Assembly (NCBI RefSeq): GCF_037975245.1
Contig: NC_092579.1
Span: 3,310,001 to 3,374,000, forward strand
Origin: Apostichopus japonicus
Taxonomy: Eukaryota > Echinodermata > Holothuroidea > Aspidochirotida > Stichopodidae
Direction of reading: 5' to 3'
Length of the DNA stretch: 64,000 nucleotides
Shown here: in pieces, positions 49,099 to 60,445 of the stretch
Layout of the letters: each line of letters begins with the position of its first letter
How positions within the stretch are numbered: position 1 is the stretch's first letter
Position numbers and translations under genes: made by a program
The notes under the pieces: model-generated
Databases searched by the model: none
Told to the model about the DNA's origin: nothing
The model's input: the letters and a program-made list of their open reading frames with translations, nothing else

Positions 49099-50144
49099 GC
49101 ATAATTAATGCTTGTGCTTTAAGGGCTGCAGCCCACGGGCTGCAGCCAGCTGGAGGGACTCCAGAGGGTAAGTGAAAAGTTATTTCATTTGTGAATGGTG
49201 AATCAAAGTATAAGTACTCTAATTATCTATTTATAAAAGGCTCAATTCAGGCCTCCACAATTCTTCTTAAAATTAGTCGCAAATTGGCGACCGTTACTAA
49301 AAAGCTACTCACCAAAACTCAACATTCACTCGCCACAATGATTGCTGTTCAAGACTCCATAATTATGGTATAGTACAAACCTACAACATCAATACTCTCT
49401 GTAAACTAAGGTAAGGCGGATACATTGTGCTACGTAATTGCACATTGGAAATCTATATTTCTGTGCAATATGAAAATTAAACTTTTTCCACCAAAAATAA
49501 GTGATGAACAAAGTAAAACATGTCGCAGAACACCCAATGTATATTGCTTGATCAGTTTGTACTGTGAATAAGAGACAACCGTTGCTTTGCTGTTGCTTTG
49601 CCATGACCAGGCTGGTTGGGCGAAATGACCAGGCTGGTTGGGCGAAATGGTAAGGTTTGGCGAAATGGCAGTTGGGCGAAATGGTTGTTGGGCGAAGTGA
49701 ACAGTTTCCCATCGGCTTATCAGTATAAACTGAAGTATGTTATTATAACAGTCCACATGTTAGTCCTGTCTGCAAATGTTACTGTGGAAAAATTACTAAC
49801 AGACGAATTCATTACTCAAAGGTTGTTTCAACTACTGACTTGTTAGGAGTCAAAACAACTGTCCCAATGTTTGACTAGTAAGCATACTTTGTAAATATGG
49901 ATCAAATTGCGGATTTTAAGCGTTTTGTCGAAAGATTAGCTACTCGATTAGCAACTTCGTACATTTTCTGATGTCTGGAGAAATTTTTTTCTAAGATATT
50001 ACGCAAAGCAAATGTTTGAATTTTGATTGTTGTTTAGCCTTGTAAAAACCTTGTAAAAATAAACATTTCTGTGCCATTTTTTCCTTTTGAAGATATTACA
50101 GTACTTGTAGCCCTAGGGCCTACCAAAATCTTAATCCGGCTCTG
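49099..50144. mobile_element. hAT-like non-autonomous element, copy 1 (left tip missing)
   Basis: Ends at 50144 with TTAATCCGGCTCTG, the inverse of the CGGGGCCGGATTAA start seen at 59634. It is followed by TATATGTG, the same 8 bases that precede the intact left end at 59634. An 8-base duplication and CAG(A/G)GCCGG-type ends are typical of hAT elements. No transposase is present. The left tip is missing (sequence begins at ATTAATGCTTGTGC). A 21-bp repeat cluster at 49605-49698 lies inside. Confidence 0.6.
49605..49698. repeat. Short tandem repeat, TGGTTGGGCGAAATG core
   Basis: Two copies of GACCAGGCTGGTTGGGCGAA followed by three shorter derivatives containing TTGGGCGAA. It is absent from the other two copies of the host element, so it arose after duplication. 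Confidence 0.8.
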
Positions 50145-50400
50145 TATATGTGTATCAATGTTTATCATTTCCAGCTCATGTTATGATTTTATTACGGGGA
50201 AGGGAGATTGTTTAACATGTGGCCACCCCCTCCTCCCCTCCCAATACATCCTATGGTTGAGGGCCACGAGTTAATTCACTTGCCATCAATAGTATAGGAA
50301 TTCAACCTGGTCGTATCGATTCTGCTCAACGCCGTTTAATATACTGATTTCATCACTCGCAGTTAATATGTAACGTACTGTTAAAATTCCACTACATGCT

Positions 50401-50414
50401 TTTCTATTATGCAG
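50401..50414 (+). promoter_or_regulatory. Likely 3' splice site in the 5' UTR of the elongase gene
   Basis: A pyrimidine-rich CTTTTCTATTATGCAG ends 20 bases before the ATG and is conserved before the second elongase copy. It suggests an upstream noncoding exon joined just before the start codon. Confidence 0.5.
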
Positions 50415-50434
50415 ATTTGATGTGAAGATTCAAA

Positions 50435-51268
50435 ATGGCCTCCTTTATTTCCGCAATTGAAAGATTCGCCTCTAGTTATGACGAACGAGTAACACAAGAA
50501 TGGATCCATAGACATTGGCCAAAGACCATAGCAATAAGCGTCCTATACATTATACTAGTCTTCTCTGGGAGACGCTGGATGGAAAAGAGAGAAAAATATA
50601 ACCTCAGATGGGCTCTCACTCTTTGGTCTGCGTCTTTGGCGCTGTTTAGTATCATCAGTACTTGGTTTATATTGGGGAGAGCAATCCACGATTTACGCAT
50701 GTACGGGTTTCGACACACCATCTGCGACAACACCTTCTTCTACACAGGATCAGGTATTTGGATGTATTGGTTCAGCTGTAGTAAAGTCGTGGAGTTGGGA
50801 GACACATTTTTCATCGTTGTTCGTAAACAAAAGTTGATGTTCCTCCACTGGTATCACCACGTGGCTACCTTAATCTTCACGTGGTATGGACATGGCAATG
50901 AGATTGCGCTTGGCATGTACTTTTCAGGCATTAACGTTGCCATTCACTCCGTCATGTACTCCTACTACGCTATTCGTGCATCTGGATTAGTGCGCATGCC
51001 TCGGCAAGTCAACGTCACGATTACGTCATTGCAACTTTTACAGATGGTGTTTGGAGTATACATTAATATCTACGCATACATCGAGCTGTTGAACAGTCGT
51101 CCATGTAATAATAACTTGTCCAGTATATATTTTTCTTTCGTCATGTACTTCAGCTATGTGGTTTTGTTTGCAAATTTCTTCTATCAGAACTACATGGCCA
51201 AACAGAATCATTCAGGGAAAGTCTACACAAACGGGGTAAATTTAACGGGCACCAAGAAAGAATCGTAA
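50435..51268 (+). CDS. ELOVL6-like: Very-long-chain fatty acid elongase, ELOVL6-like
   Basis: A 277-residue ER membrane 3-ketoacyl-CoA synthase. It condenses malonyl-CoA with an acyl-CoA in the first step of fatty-acid elongation; ELOVL6 members prefer C12-C16 saturated/monounsaturated chains. Visible motifs: KVVELGDT (117-124), RKQKLMFLHWYHH with the HxxHH histidine box (138-142), HSVMYSYY (171-178) and TSLQ (197-200). RKQK.(I/M)FLHWYHH is characteristic of the ELOVL3/6 subgroup. Hydrophobic segments fit a multi-pass protein, and the C-terminus KKES fits a KKxx ER-retrieval signal. The CDS is a single exon, whereas vertebrate ELOVL6 is split by introns. Kozak context AAAATGG. A near-copy starts exactly 12,975 bases downstream. 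I am confident of the family, less of substrate preference. Confidence 0.95.
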   Translation: MASFISAIERFASSYDERVTQEWIHRHWPKTIAISVLYIILVFSGRRWMEKREKYNLRWALTLWSASLALFSIISTWFILGRAIHDLRMYGFRHTICDNTFFYTGSGIWMYWFSCSKVVELGDTFFIVVRKQKLMFLHWYHHVATLIFTWYGHGNEIALGMYFSGINVAIHSVMYSYYAIRASGLVRMPRQVNVTITSLQLLQMVFGVYINIYAYIELLNSRPCNNNLSSIYFSFVMYFSYVVLFANFFYQNYMAKQNHSGKVYTNGVNLTGTKKES

Positions 51269-52999
51269 GAGTTTAGGGAGGCTTTAGTTAAAATCATATT
51301 AAGGCGGATCGACTGTAATTGACAATTTCGACCAAAGCATCATTCTGTATTTCAAGGAAACGACATGATTGGGAACTTAAGAAACAATTTACACCCAAAA
51401 ATAATCAATGTGATCAGTATTTACCGCGATATGCGGCCTGTTTACCCCTAGATATACATGTCTTAACCAGAATTGTAGCAGTAGGAGGTTCAGGCGGTTT
51501 CTTGAATCAGGAACACCGGGTTCCGACATGTCAAGCCGACGGATCACAACTTCCAGTCAAGTAAGATCCTACACTTTGACAGACAGAACATTGTGATGTT
51601 TCCATTGTGGCGTTGTGTCAATTGTTAGTGCGGCTATTATGAAGGGTTAAGGGCCCGTTTCTGCATCTTGATGTTTCTTTGTATGAATGAACAGGGTTAA
51701 TCAACGTTTATCGCAGGATATTGCACTCACTCATATCCTTATCGCTGGATGCACTCGGCCCACTGTCTCTTGCGTCGTTCGAGTTATCCTGCGATATAAA
51801 CGCACGATTGACCGTTGATGAACCCTATAACTTTACATTTACTAAGAGAAAAAGCATAATTTTTTACAAACTTTCTGTAAACCGATAGATGTAAATTTCC
51901 AATCTCTCGCTTATATAAACATCCTTGTTGTTACGCACTGCACGTTCGTGTTTATTCGTCGTTTAGGGGCAACTATGGAGCGATAAAAGGGAATATATTA
52001 CTAACGCTCAATTTCATATATCAAACAACGTTTATGTAACATTTTATTTTGCAAGCAATATATATTGTTGAAAGTAAATATATATGTTTAATTCGTAAAA
52101 GATATATATGTGTAACCAAATATATAAATAATATATATTAATTAACAAAATATAAATATTTAAATAAATATATTTTGTTAAATATATATATATCCCTGAA
52201 AAAAATATATATTTTAGTGAAATTATATATTTACAAAAGCATACGATTTGGTAAAGCTGTAAATTGTTCTCAATACATATATTTACAAATAGACATTTTG
52301 GTAAAAATATATGTGGTAAAAAGCATATATTTGTAAACATATAAAGTTCGGTAACAATATGTATTTGTAAATATATAAAGCTAAAGTTCGGAGACCCTTT
52401 AGATTTTTTTAAGTAAAGTTCGTTTCATTAGTTAATATTAAAGTCCAGAGACAAAGGTACATAAGGAACCATTGGATTTATAAAAGAACTATCTCAAGCA
52501 CAGATCAAAATCAGTTGGCGAAGCCTCAATTAAAAATGAATCTCAAAACTATACAGTCCTTCGCCATTTTATAACATTTGTTAAGTCTTTTTTTTTAAAC
52601 TAAAGATAACATCAGCGAGTCTTGGTATACGAGATTCGATGTATTGAAACTAAAGAGGGGTTTCCTTTTGTTAAAAACATAAAAGCAACAGTAATAATTC
52701 AACCCAAAATGCAAATTTCCGTAATGAATGATAATGCTTTCCCACAGGCTACTACTTATAGTTTGCTCGTGAGATGGTTTTTGGTCAGCAAATGTTGAAC
52801 GATGATTCGCGACCTTTTGGAAAAAGTATACCTATACTTTGGTATGGATCATAATGATGTTCACATGCGAAAAGTTACAATACTCATCTTTCCTACTTTT
52901 ATTCCTCCAAAGTCAAGGTTCCCTACCGGGAGTTATTAAATAAAACCACTATGTGATTCGAATCAATATTATACCACTCAAATGCAAGTATCTTTATAT
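51269..52999. other. 3' flank of the elongase gene
   Basis: Contains the presumed 3' untranslated region, a long imperfect hairpin (51693-51825) and an extremely AT-rich stretch (52040-52390) built from ATATATTTGTAAA-like motifs with GGTAAARATATA variants. No gene seen. Confidence 0.45.
51693..51825. repeat. Imperfect inverted repeat (hairpin, possible MITE)
   Basis: AGGGTTAATCAACG … TTTATCGCAGGATA at the left is answered by TATCCTGCGATATAAACG … CGTTGATGAACCCT at the right. The right arm has about 13 extra bases. The loop contains a partial echo (CATATCCTTATCGCTGGATG). No target duplication is evident. Confidence 0.65.
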
Positions 53000-55510
53000 T
53001 TTATTAGCGACCTTCCGTTTCTATTTGTAGATAGTGCAGACATATGTAACAGCATAGATAAGGAACAATATAACCATCAGTTATGTTGTTTGCTTCAGGA
53101 TTAAGCAATCCAGTTTCCCTGTTAGTTTCACCCCCTATACCCCCCTTCTACCACCATCCATGCAACAATACCTTAAGCCACCATATATATATAAAATTCA
53201 CGTCTATCAGACGTTCACAAGACCCCCTCCCCTTCCCCCAAGTAAAATACAGAGTATATATATGTTGGAATATGTAAACATGAAAACTATAAAGATGATG
53301 TGGGATAAAAACTTACTTTTAATACTTATAGACAATTAAAACACTATGCTGTCCGTGGATGGTTTTACTTCCAGGCCACATTTTCTACAATTGATCCTTT
53401 AAACATCTAAGGCTTATCTATGAAAGTGGCTGAACTAGTTCAAAACACTCGCTCGGCTGTGAGAGGTCCCTCTGCACTCCCCTTCTTGTGGTTATCCCAT
53501 AGTATGATTTCCCTCCGGAGGTTATGGAAATAGAAAACCCTTATGTAATTCCTGTCTGGTTAAAGTATAACCCTATTTGAGAGCGTCGAGTGGTTACAGC
53601 TTACAGCAAGTCAAGGCTCTCTTATGTAATTCCCATCCAGTGGTTATAACACTATTTATGAGCCTCGAGTGGTTAATTACAGCAAGTCAAGGCTCCCTTA
53701 TGTAATTCCCATCAAGTGGTTACAGTATAACCCTATTTGAGAGCCTTGAGTGGTTGCAGCAAGTCAAGACTCTCTTATGTAATTCCCATCAAGTAGTTAC
53801 AGTATAACCCTATTTATGAGCCTCGAGTGGTTGCAGCAAGTCAAGGCTCCCCTACGTAATTCCCATCACGTGGTTACAGTATAACACTATTTATGAGCCT
53901 CGAGTGGTTACAGCAAGTCAAGGCTCCCTTGCGTAATTCCCATCACGTGGTTACAGTATAACACTATTTATGAGCTTCGAGTGGTTACAGCAATCAAGCA
54001 AACTATGCCACTTTGTGATTCCAATCTATGTTATCCCCCTGGTGTGGTTACAAAAAAGTGACTTGTAACGCCCCCCCCCTCCCCTCGTTCCGAGTGATTG
54101 TAACAGGTCTTATTTCATTCCCATCGAGGGGTTCAAGGACGAGCGTGGCGTGCACACGATATCAAAGAAGTGGTCTAATTCTTCAACAGTTGAATGTTAA
54201 CAAATCTCTTCCCCCCCACCCCCCAAATCGACGGTGGAACATGGGTCTTGACCCTCTCCACTCCTTTGCGCTCTGACTTCAAGGCTTAGTTGCCTAACAA
54301 ACTATTTTGGCTGATTTCCAAGCCAAGTTTTCAACGTTGATCTGAATTTGGTCAGTTTTCTTTTTTGTTAATCAATCATCCTTATCTTATCGCAATCACA
54401 ATTTGAACTTCGCGAAGCGTAATGAAGTACCACCGATGAGCTTTGTTCTCTTGTATGTTAATATATATTGAGCTATATTAGTGTGTGGTTAGTTTTATCC
54501 AAAAATAGTAAACATTACTGACCTCAGATACACATATGTTTGTATAGGTGATGTATCAATGGTTAAAGTAGTGGGCATAGACTAAAATAGTACATATCAA
54601 GCAGAAAAATAGCAATTAATTTTATATTTAGTAACGACCTTCCGTTTGCATTGGTAGATAGCGCAATCAATAGAATATCAGTGTAAGTTATGTATAAATA
54701 CCTCTCATCCAAGGACTATATAAGTTAGCACATATAGCAGTATATAACGGTCAATATATTTAGTTATGTTTTGCTGCAATATTGGTTTTCTGATGCAGAA
54801 CACCTGGAAGACCAGTTCTCTTTCTTCCCCCCCCCCCACCCCGTCTCCATTCTTCCTCCCTCCTCACTCCCCACCTCTCCCTCCTCTCTCTCTCCACCCT
54901 CTCCCTCTCTCTCAGCTCTTATAACAGAAATTCAAGTATCTTTATATTTAGTAACGACCTTCCGTATGTATTTGCAGATTAGAAGTTAAATGTAAACAAA
55001 TCTCTAGTCCAAGGATTGAGGTAACATACGTATAAACGAACAGCTGTCGCGATCATGATCAATTGCTCTCGGGTTATAACATAATCATTTGTGTAGTACA
55101 GAGGAGATCCAGTACCCTTCCTTTCCCTCCACCCCCCCCCCACGCCCCTTGACTCTCTTTTGCCTTATCTGCATCATAATAGAGCTAAGGTTAACCTTGA
55201 CATTTGGAAACGACCTTGTATATTGTATTGGCAGATAACGCAATCAGATAGGAACAGTAGCAGCTTATTATAAATACATATAATCCAAAGATGAGTGCTT
55301 TAGGGTTACCGCATGCAGTTATTAATACATGTTGGTATATGTAAGCATAAAAACTATAAAGATGACCGTGCGATACAAACTTAATTTTAATACTTTATAG
55401 ACCATTCAAAAGTTCTGCTGTCCGTCCATGGACGGTTTTATTTTCATGCCACATTTTCTAAAACTGATCCGTTAAACAGCTAAGGCTTATCTATGAAAGT
55501 GGCTGAACTA
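53000..55510. repeat. Degenerate array of about 300-bp units between the elongase genes
   Basis: The motif AACGACCTTCCGT … GATAGCGCAATCA recurs at about 53008, 54633, 54951 and 55209, each followed within 100-200 bases by a pyrimidine/C-rich tract (near 53135, 54825 and 55130). A linked segment (AAACTATAAAGATGA … GGCTTATCTATGAAAGTGGC) appears at 53283-53435 and 55345-55506. The 78-bp minisatellite lies inside. No gene seen. Confidence 0.7.
53560..53995. repeat. Minisatellite, about 78-bp unit, six copies
   Basis: Unit: ACACTATTTATGAGCCTCGA, GTGGTTACAGCAAGTCAAGG, then CTCCCTTATGTAATTCCCATC and a GTGGTTACAGTATA end. Starts lie near 53567, 53648, 53728, 53806, 53883 and 53960. Later copies carry CATCACGTGG, creating CACGTG palindromes. 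Confidence 0.9.
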
Positions 55511-55699
55511 CTTAGCCTAACATAGAGGCCCGGAAGTCGATTTCTTGACTAAACACAAAATTCACTGAGTAGAAATTATATTAAGACTTTGTATAGCCTA
55601 TTCAGGCCAATACCTCCATGCTTTAATTACATATGCACGGTGCGATGCAAATTGTTCATAATTATATGGGCATATTGTGTTGAATGTAATGTTGATCGA

Positions 55700-56345
55700 A
55701 ATCAGGTTTGGCTTATTAGACAGGATTCAAGTTTGGTTTATATGACAGGAAATAGGTTTGGTTTATTAGATAGGAATCGAGTTTGGTTATGAGCCTGACA
55801 GGAATCAGGTTTGTTTTATTTGACATGAATTAGGTTTGGCTTATTACACAGTGACAGGTTGTATTGTAAGGCATATATCAGGTTTGGTTTATTAATCAGG
55901 CATCAGGTTTGGTTTATTAGATAGGAATCGAGTTTGGTTATTAGCCTGACAGGATCACGTTATTTTATTTGACATAAAACAGGTTTGACTTATTACACTG
56001 TGACAGGTCTGTATTGTTAGGCATATATCAGGTTTGGTTTATTAGTCAGGAATCAGGTTTGGTATTATTGGATGGAATTGAGTTTTGTTATGAGCCTGAC
56101 AGGAATCAGGTTTGTTTCATTTGACATGAATCAAATTTGGTTTATTAGTCAGTAATCAGGTTTGGTTTATTAGACAGTAATCGAGTTTGGTTATTAGCCT
56201 GACAGGAATCAGGTTTCTTTTATTTGACAGAAATCATGTCTGGCGTTTTACACAGGTACAGGTTTGTATTGTTAGGCATATATCAGGTTTGGTTTATTAG
56301 TCAGGAATCAGGTTTGGTTTATTACATATATGTATTAGGTTTGGT
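55700..56345. repeat. Minisatellite, about 26-bp unit with higher-order repeats
   Basis: More than 20 variants of AATCAGGTTTGGTTTATTAG. Marker variants (GAGTTTGGTTATNAGCCTGACAGG at about 55779, 55930, 56081 and 56173, and TTGTTAGGCATATATCAGG) recur every roughly 90-150 bases, so blocks of several units were duplicated together. Confidence 0.9.
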
Positions 56346-56449
56346 TTGTTGTAGGCTTGTTAAATTATTAAATACAAAGCAAGTTTGATTTATTATTGGC
56401 TGTTATTATTTATATGTTATCATATACAGTGCCAACCTGGTACCAAATG

Positions 56450-57156
56450 ACTTAGAGTCCGGGCCGCGAATATTTTTTCCGCAAACTGAAATGACACTGA
56501 AATTATTTACTCGATTCTGATTGGCTCTCAGCGAGCAAGTGATATACTTGGGTATATAACATGGATCTCTCCATACTCTATCGATAGCAGAATGATCAAC
56601 ACGAACAAATTCAAGATATTTACATTAGCAACTTTCCAGAACTTTTGTTAAGTGTATATGAACGAAAGTATATAGTGTTCTTAACACAATGAAGCAACTA
56701 TTCCGAACTACTGCGCCCATTATATATAGGCAGTCCTCGATCGTTTGTTTACTCGCTTGACTCCGCTCTACCCAACACATGTAATATAGCCTATTGTACT
56801 GTGTATAGCATACAACACAATAAAACAGTGCATTTGTAATTGTATACATGTAGCCGATATACACATGTACGAGGTGTTTGTGTACATTCGGAGTTGCGAT
56901 ACTTTTAGTTTTATAATCATAAATTCAAAATGTATTCAGTCAATGAACCATGATAGGCCTAGTCGAATATGCAGTGGCCATGAAGACGGCGAGCGAATGT
57001 GTGCCAGCCACAGTGGCCACAAAAAAAGGTCTGTGTCTTTTGACTTGTTCGCTGTTTGACGTTTGACGTGCTCGCTGAGAGCCAATCAGAATCGAGGAAA
57101 TAATTTCAGTGTCAGTTCAGTTTGGGAAAAAAGTATTCGCCACCGGGACCAAGCCA
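56450..57156. mobile_element. MITE-like element with about 90-bp terminal inverted repeats
   Basis: 56482-56539 matches the reverse complement of 57067-57124 with about 3 mismatches in 58 bases (core GATTCTGATTGGCTCTCAGC). Similarity continues outward with more mismatches through GGCGAATATTTTTTCC-like sequence to about 56450 and 57156. The 527-bp interior has no transposase. It is a non-autonomous DNA transposon; superfamily and target duplication are not determined. Confidence 0.75.
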
Positions 57157-57717
57157 AACACAGATATCATTGGTCTATATATCATAGAGATAACTCTGAT
57201 CAACAAATACCTCAAACATACTCTGGTGAACAAATTCCTCAAACAACTAAGAGTGATCATAGTTAGGAGATACCACATGTTCAGTAGACGACCCCCTCCA
57301 TCGATTTCAGATGTATTGCACCTGCCTCTGAGATCGGTGAAGTCGAAAACCATAAGGGGGAAGAATTCCTCGCCCCCCCCCCCACCCTTTCCCAAAAATG
57401 AAATTGAAACTTTAGACGTCAAAATGGTGCATTGCGAGGCAAATTTAGACTATGAAAGATGTCTTTAATTATGTCTAAATATACAACTGTGCTGATATAT
57501 CACTAAACTTATAATTTCAGGTGTTAGGTTAAAAAAGGAGGGGTGTGTGTAGGGGTGGGTGGTTGCACACCGTACTCACTTAATCTCACTTAGTCCGTAA
57601 TCGACTATTTTTTCCCACACCGTATACAGACATGCATTGATACCATAGTTGAAGATTAACTATACTCTTACACATACTATACTCGTGCTATTAAGTTAGT
57701 TGTGAAGTAGCATAAGG
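57157..57717. other. Spacer, no gene seen
   Basis: Contains a C10 tract at about 57374 and G-rich patches near 57545. No recognised coding sequence. Confidence 0.35.
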
Positions 57718-58860
57718 GAAGCCAAATATTTATTTAGACCTGAAGTAATTCTAGAGCTGCAAAATAGAGCCTAGGATTTGCGTCAAACTCAAATAAATAT
57801 TCACACCGATGATGGTGCATGTCAGACAGGAATGATCTTCTTCTGTTTTCTTCCTTTTTTGGCTAAAAAAGTTGAAAGTTAAGTTAAAGCATTCTAAATT
57901 ATTGGAGAAATAATAACACTGTAATGTGCTTCAGCTTGTGATTCTCGAATAACAACCGAAAGGCATTTTGTCTGTGGATGTATGCTAATTTAACTGTTCT
58001 TTTTTTTCAAGGTAAAAGATATCCTTCAACTAAACTTGCTGTCCTCGATGCTTTGATCACATTCCGAGATTATAAAAATCTTGAGTCAAATCAGTCGAAG
58101 TAGGGGGGAAATTTCCCAACTTCGCGCTTGCATGCATTAAATTTTACTGTATTATACCGATAAATGCTTGGAACGATTGTTTTTTTTATCTAAGCGTGAA
58201 TCTCCCATTTAACATTCATATATGTAAACATTGAAATATATAGGTCTAGACAACTCTATGGGTGACCAATAAATTTAAAAATTTGAAATGGCCGCAATTA
58301 CTGATGGTCAATTCCTTAGTGTCCATTTTAAGTATTTATCATATTCACCTGTACAGTTATCGAGCTGACATATGTGTCAACTTCGCGCTTGCATGCATTA
58401 AATTTAACTGTATTATCCCGATAAATGAATGCAAAATTGATGTTTCTCTATCAAATTGATGTCTCCTGTTTAGTGGTTTGGGTTAAAATTGGACCTTCAT
58501 ACGTGGCAGCTACATAAATGCATTAAATCATGTCAACATTTAATAGGAAACTGAGAAAGTGGATGGACAAGTTGGTGAAGTATATTCTTTAATTGAACCA
58601 TGTGTGTTTCGATTGACTCGCAGACAGTAGCAATTGTAATGAATTGTTTATCTAAGCGTGTGGAGTTTCTCCCATTTACCAATCAGATAGGTCAATATTG
58701 ACATATATAGGTCTTGAGAACTCTATGGTTGACCATTTAATTTGAAAATTAAACAACGCCACGGTTACTGATGGTCAGTTCCTTAGTGTCCAGTTAAAGT
58801 AATTATCATATTCACCTGTACAGTTATCGAGCTGACATATATGTGTGTGTGTGTGTGCTC
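57718..58860. repeat. Duplicated block S2, middle copy
   Basis: Matches 61757-62458, starting at TTTATTTAGACCTGA and including CACCGATGATGGTGCATGTC. Internally repetitive: CTTCGCGCTTGCATGCATTA occurs at about 58122 and 58380, and TACTGATGGTCA…TTCCTTAGTGTCCA occurs three times in variant form (about 58300 and 58767, plus 62368 in the other copy). It ends in (GT)n near 58842 and CTCTACTAGTTGCG. Confidence 0.85.
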
Positions 58861-59633
58861 TACTAGTTGCGAAAAGAGAATGCCTGTGATAAGTTATATA
58901 ATTTCCTACTAAACGAAAGAAGCAGAATCTCTCTATACCTTTGAGCAATGTGACTGTTAGACAGGTAAGGTGCTCAAGCCGAAGCCCTTAAGGACCAGCA
59001 TATCCGATTAGTGAAGATTGTGGGCACATTTGTCTTCGTATTTCAGATTTGGTCATTAGGCCGCATTTATTGAGAACTAACATAGAGATGATTTCTATGT
59101 GTATGGTAAATACTTTTCTGTCAGTGTTATAGACTTGTTTTGGTGTCAACTTCATCTACTCAAAACTTCAGTTCCCTTATACATAGAGACTGTAGCCATG
59201 TGATCATGACGGTGTTGAATACTCTATATGTTACAATGCCACCACATCAAACGTTTGTTGCATGCACGCTACCTATATTACATACATAGGTAGTTCTCTC
59301 TATACTCTTTATTTACTACAGTATACTTGTTTGTGTATAGCAAACACTTGTATTATCCGTCGTAAACATATTTTAAATTATGTGTATCCTAGCACTGATA
59401 TATATATTCTATCGCTCTACTTCAGCGTGATACACATATATAAACGGATTATAGGCTATATTAATGTTACACGTATATAAACGGAGTATAGGCTACATTA
59501 ACGATACACATATATAAACGGAGTATGGGCTACATAAATGTTTCTTATTCTGATCACATTGATTCTTTATAACTACGTGGTTTCTATGGTTGAAGAAAAG
59601 GTAAGTTTACCATTGTTGCTATATGTATATGTG
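58861..59633. other. Spacer with a three-copy 42-bp tandem repeat
   Basis: ATACACATATATAAACGGAN then TATAGGCTAYATTAAYG occurs three times at about 59430-59541. The rest is unique. No gene seen. The last 8 bases, TATATGTG (59626-59633), form the left flank of the hAT-like element. Confidence 0.6.
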
Positions 59634-60440
59634 CGGGGCCGGATTAATGCTTGTGCTTTAGGAAATGCAGCCCAGGGGCCTCCGCCATCTGGAGGGCCTC
59701 TAGAGCGTAAATGAAAAGTTATTTCAATCGTGAATGCTGAATCAAAGTATAAGAACTCTAAATTAACTATTTAATAAAATGGTTCAGTTCTGGCCTCCAC
59801 AATTAGTTTTACAGATAGTCGCCAATTGGCGACCGTTACTAAAAAGCTACTCGCCAAAACTCAACATTCACTCGCCACTATGATTGCTGTTCAAGACTCC
59901 ATACTTAGAGTATAGTACAAATATACAACATCAACAAAGTCTGTAAACTAAAGTAAGACGGATACATTGTGCTACGTAATTGCACACTGGAAAATTATAT
60001 TTATGGGCAGTATGGAATTTAAACTTTTTCCACCAAAAATAAGTGATGAACAAAGTAAAGCATGTCGCAGAACACCCAATGTATATTGCTTGATCAGATT
60101 GTACTGTGAATAAGAGACAACCGTTTATTCAGTATAAACTGAAGTGTGTTATAACATTGTAACACATGTTAGACCTGTCAGCAGATACTATTGTTGAAAA
60201 ATTACTATGAGAGGAATGCATTACTCAAAGGTTGTTTCAACTACTGACTTGTGAGGAGTCTAAACAACTATCCCTATGTTTAACTAGTAAGTATATCTTG
60301 TAAAATATGGATCAAATTGCGGGTTTTAAGCGTTTTGCAGTAAAGATTAGCTACTCGATTTGTGACTTTGTACATTTTATTGAAGAAATTTGTTTCCAAG
60401 AAATCACGCAAAGAAAATATTTGGAATTTTAATTGTTGTT
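59634..60440. mobile_element. hAT-like non-autonomous element, copy 2 (right end missing)
   Basis: Starts CGGGGCCGGATTAATG, the inverse counterpart of the TTAATCCGGCTCTG ends at 50144 and 63108, and is preceded by TATATGTG. It runs colinear with copies 1 and 3, then breaks off at about 60440, where block S1 begins. The missing right part is consistent with a duplication or deletion breakpoint. Confidence 0.6.
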
Positions 60441-60445
60441 TATAA

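Noticed and set aside
49389-49756. Minus-strand frames with QSDQAIYIGCSATCFTLF-type sequence, repeated at 62692-62970
   Set aside because: They are copies of one noncoding mobile element; the third copy does not keep the frame.
50476-50733. Antisense open frame across the elongase gene (also 63451-63708)
   Set aside because: Shadow of the sense coding sequence; it follows its codon structure.
53560-53995. CRISPR-like regularly spaced repeats (also 55700-56345 and 34803-34970)
   Set aside because: Units are continuous tandem minisatellites with drifting sequence in a eukaryotic genome, with no unique spacers.
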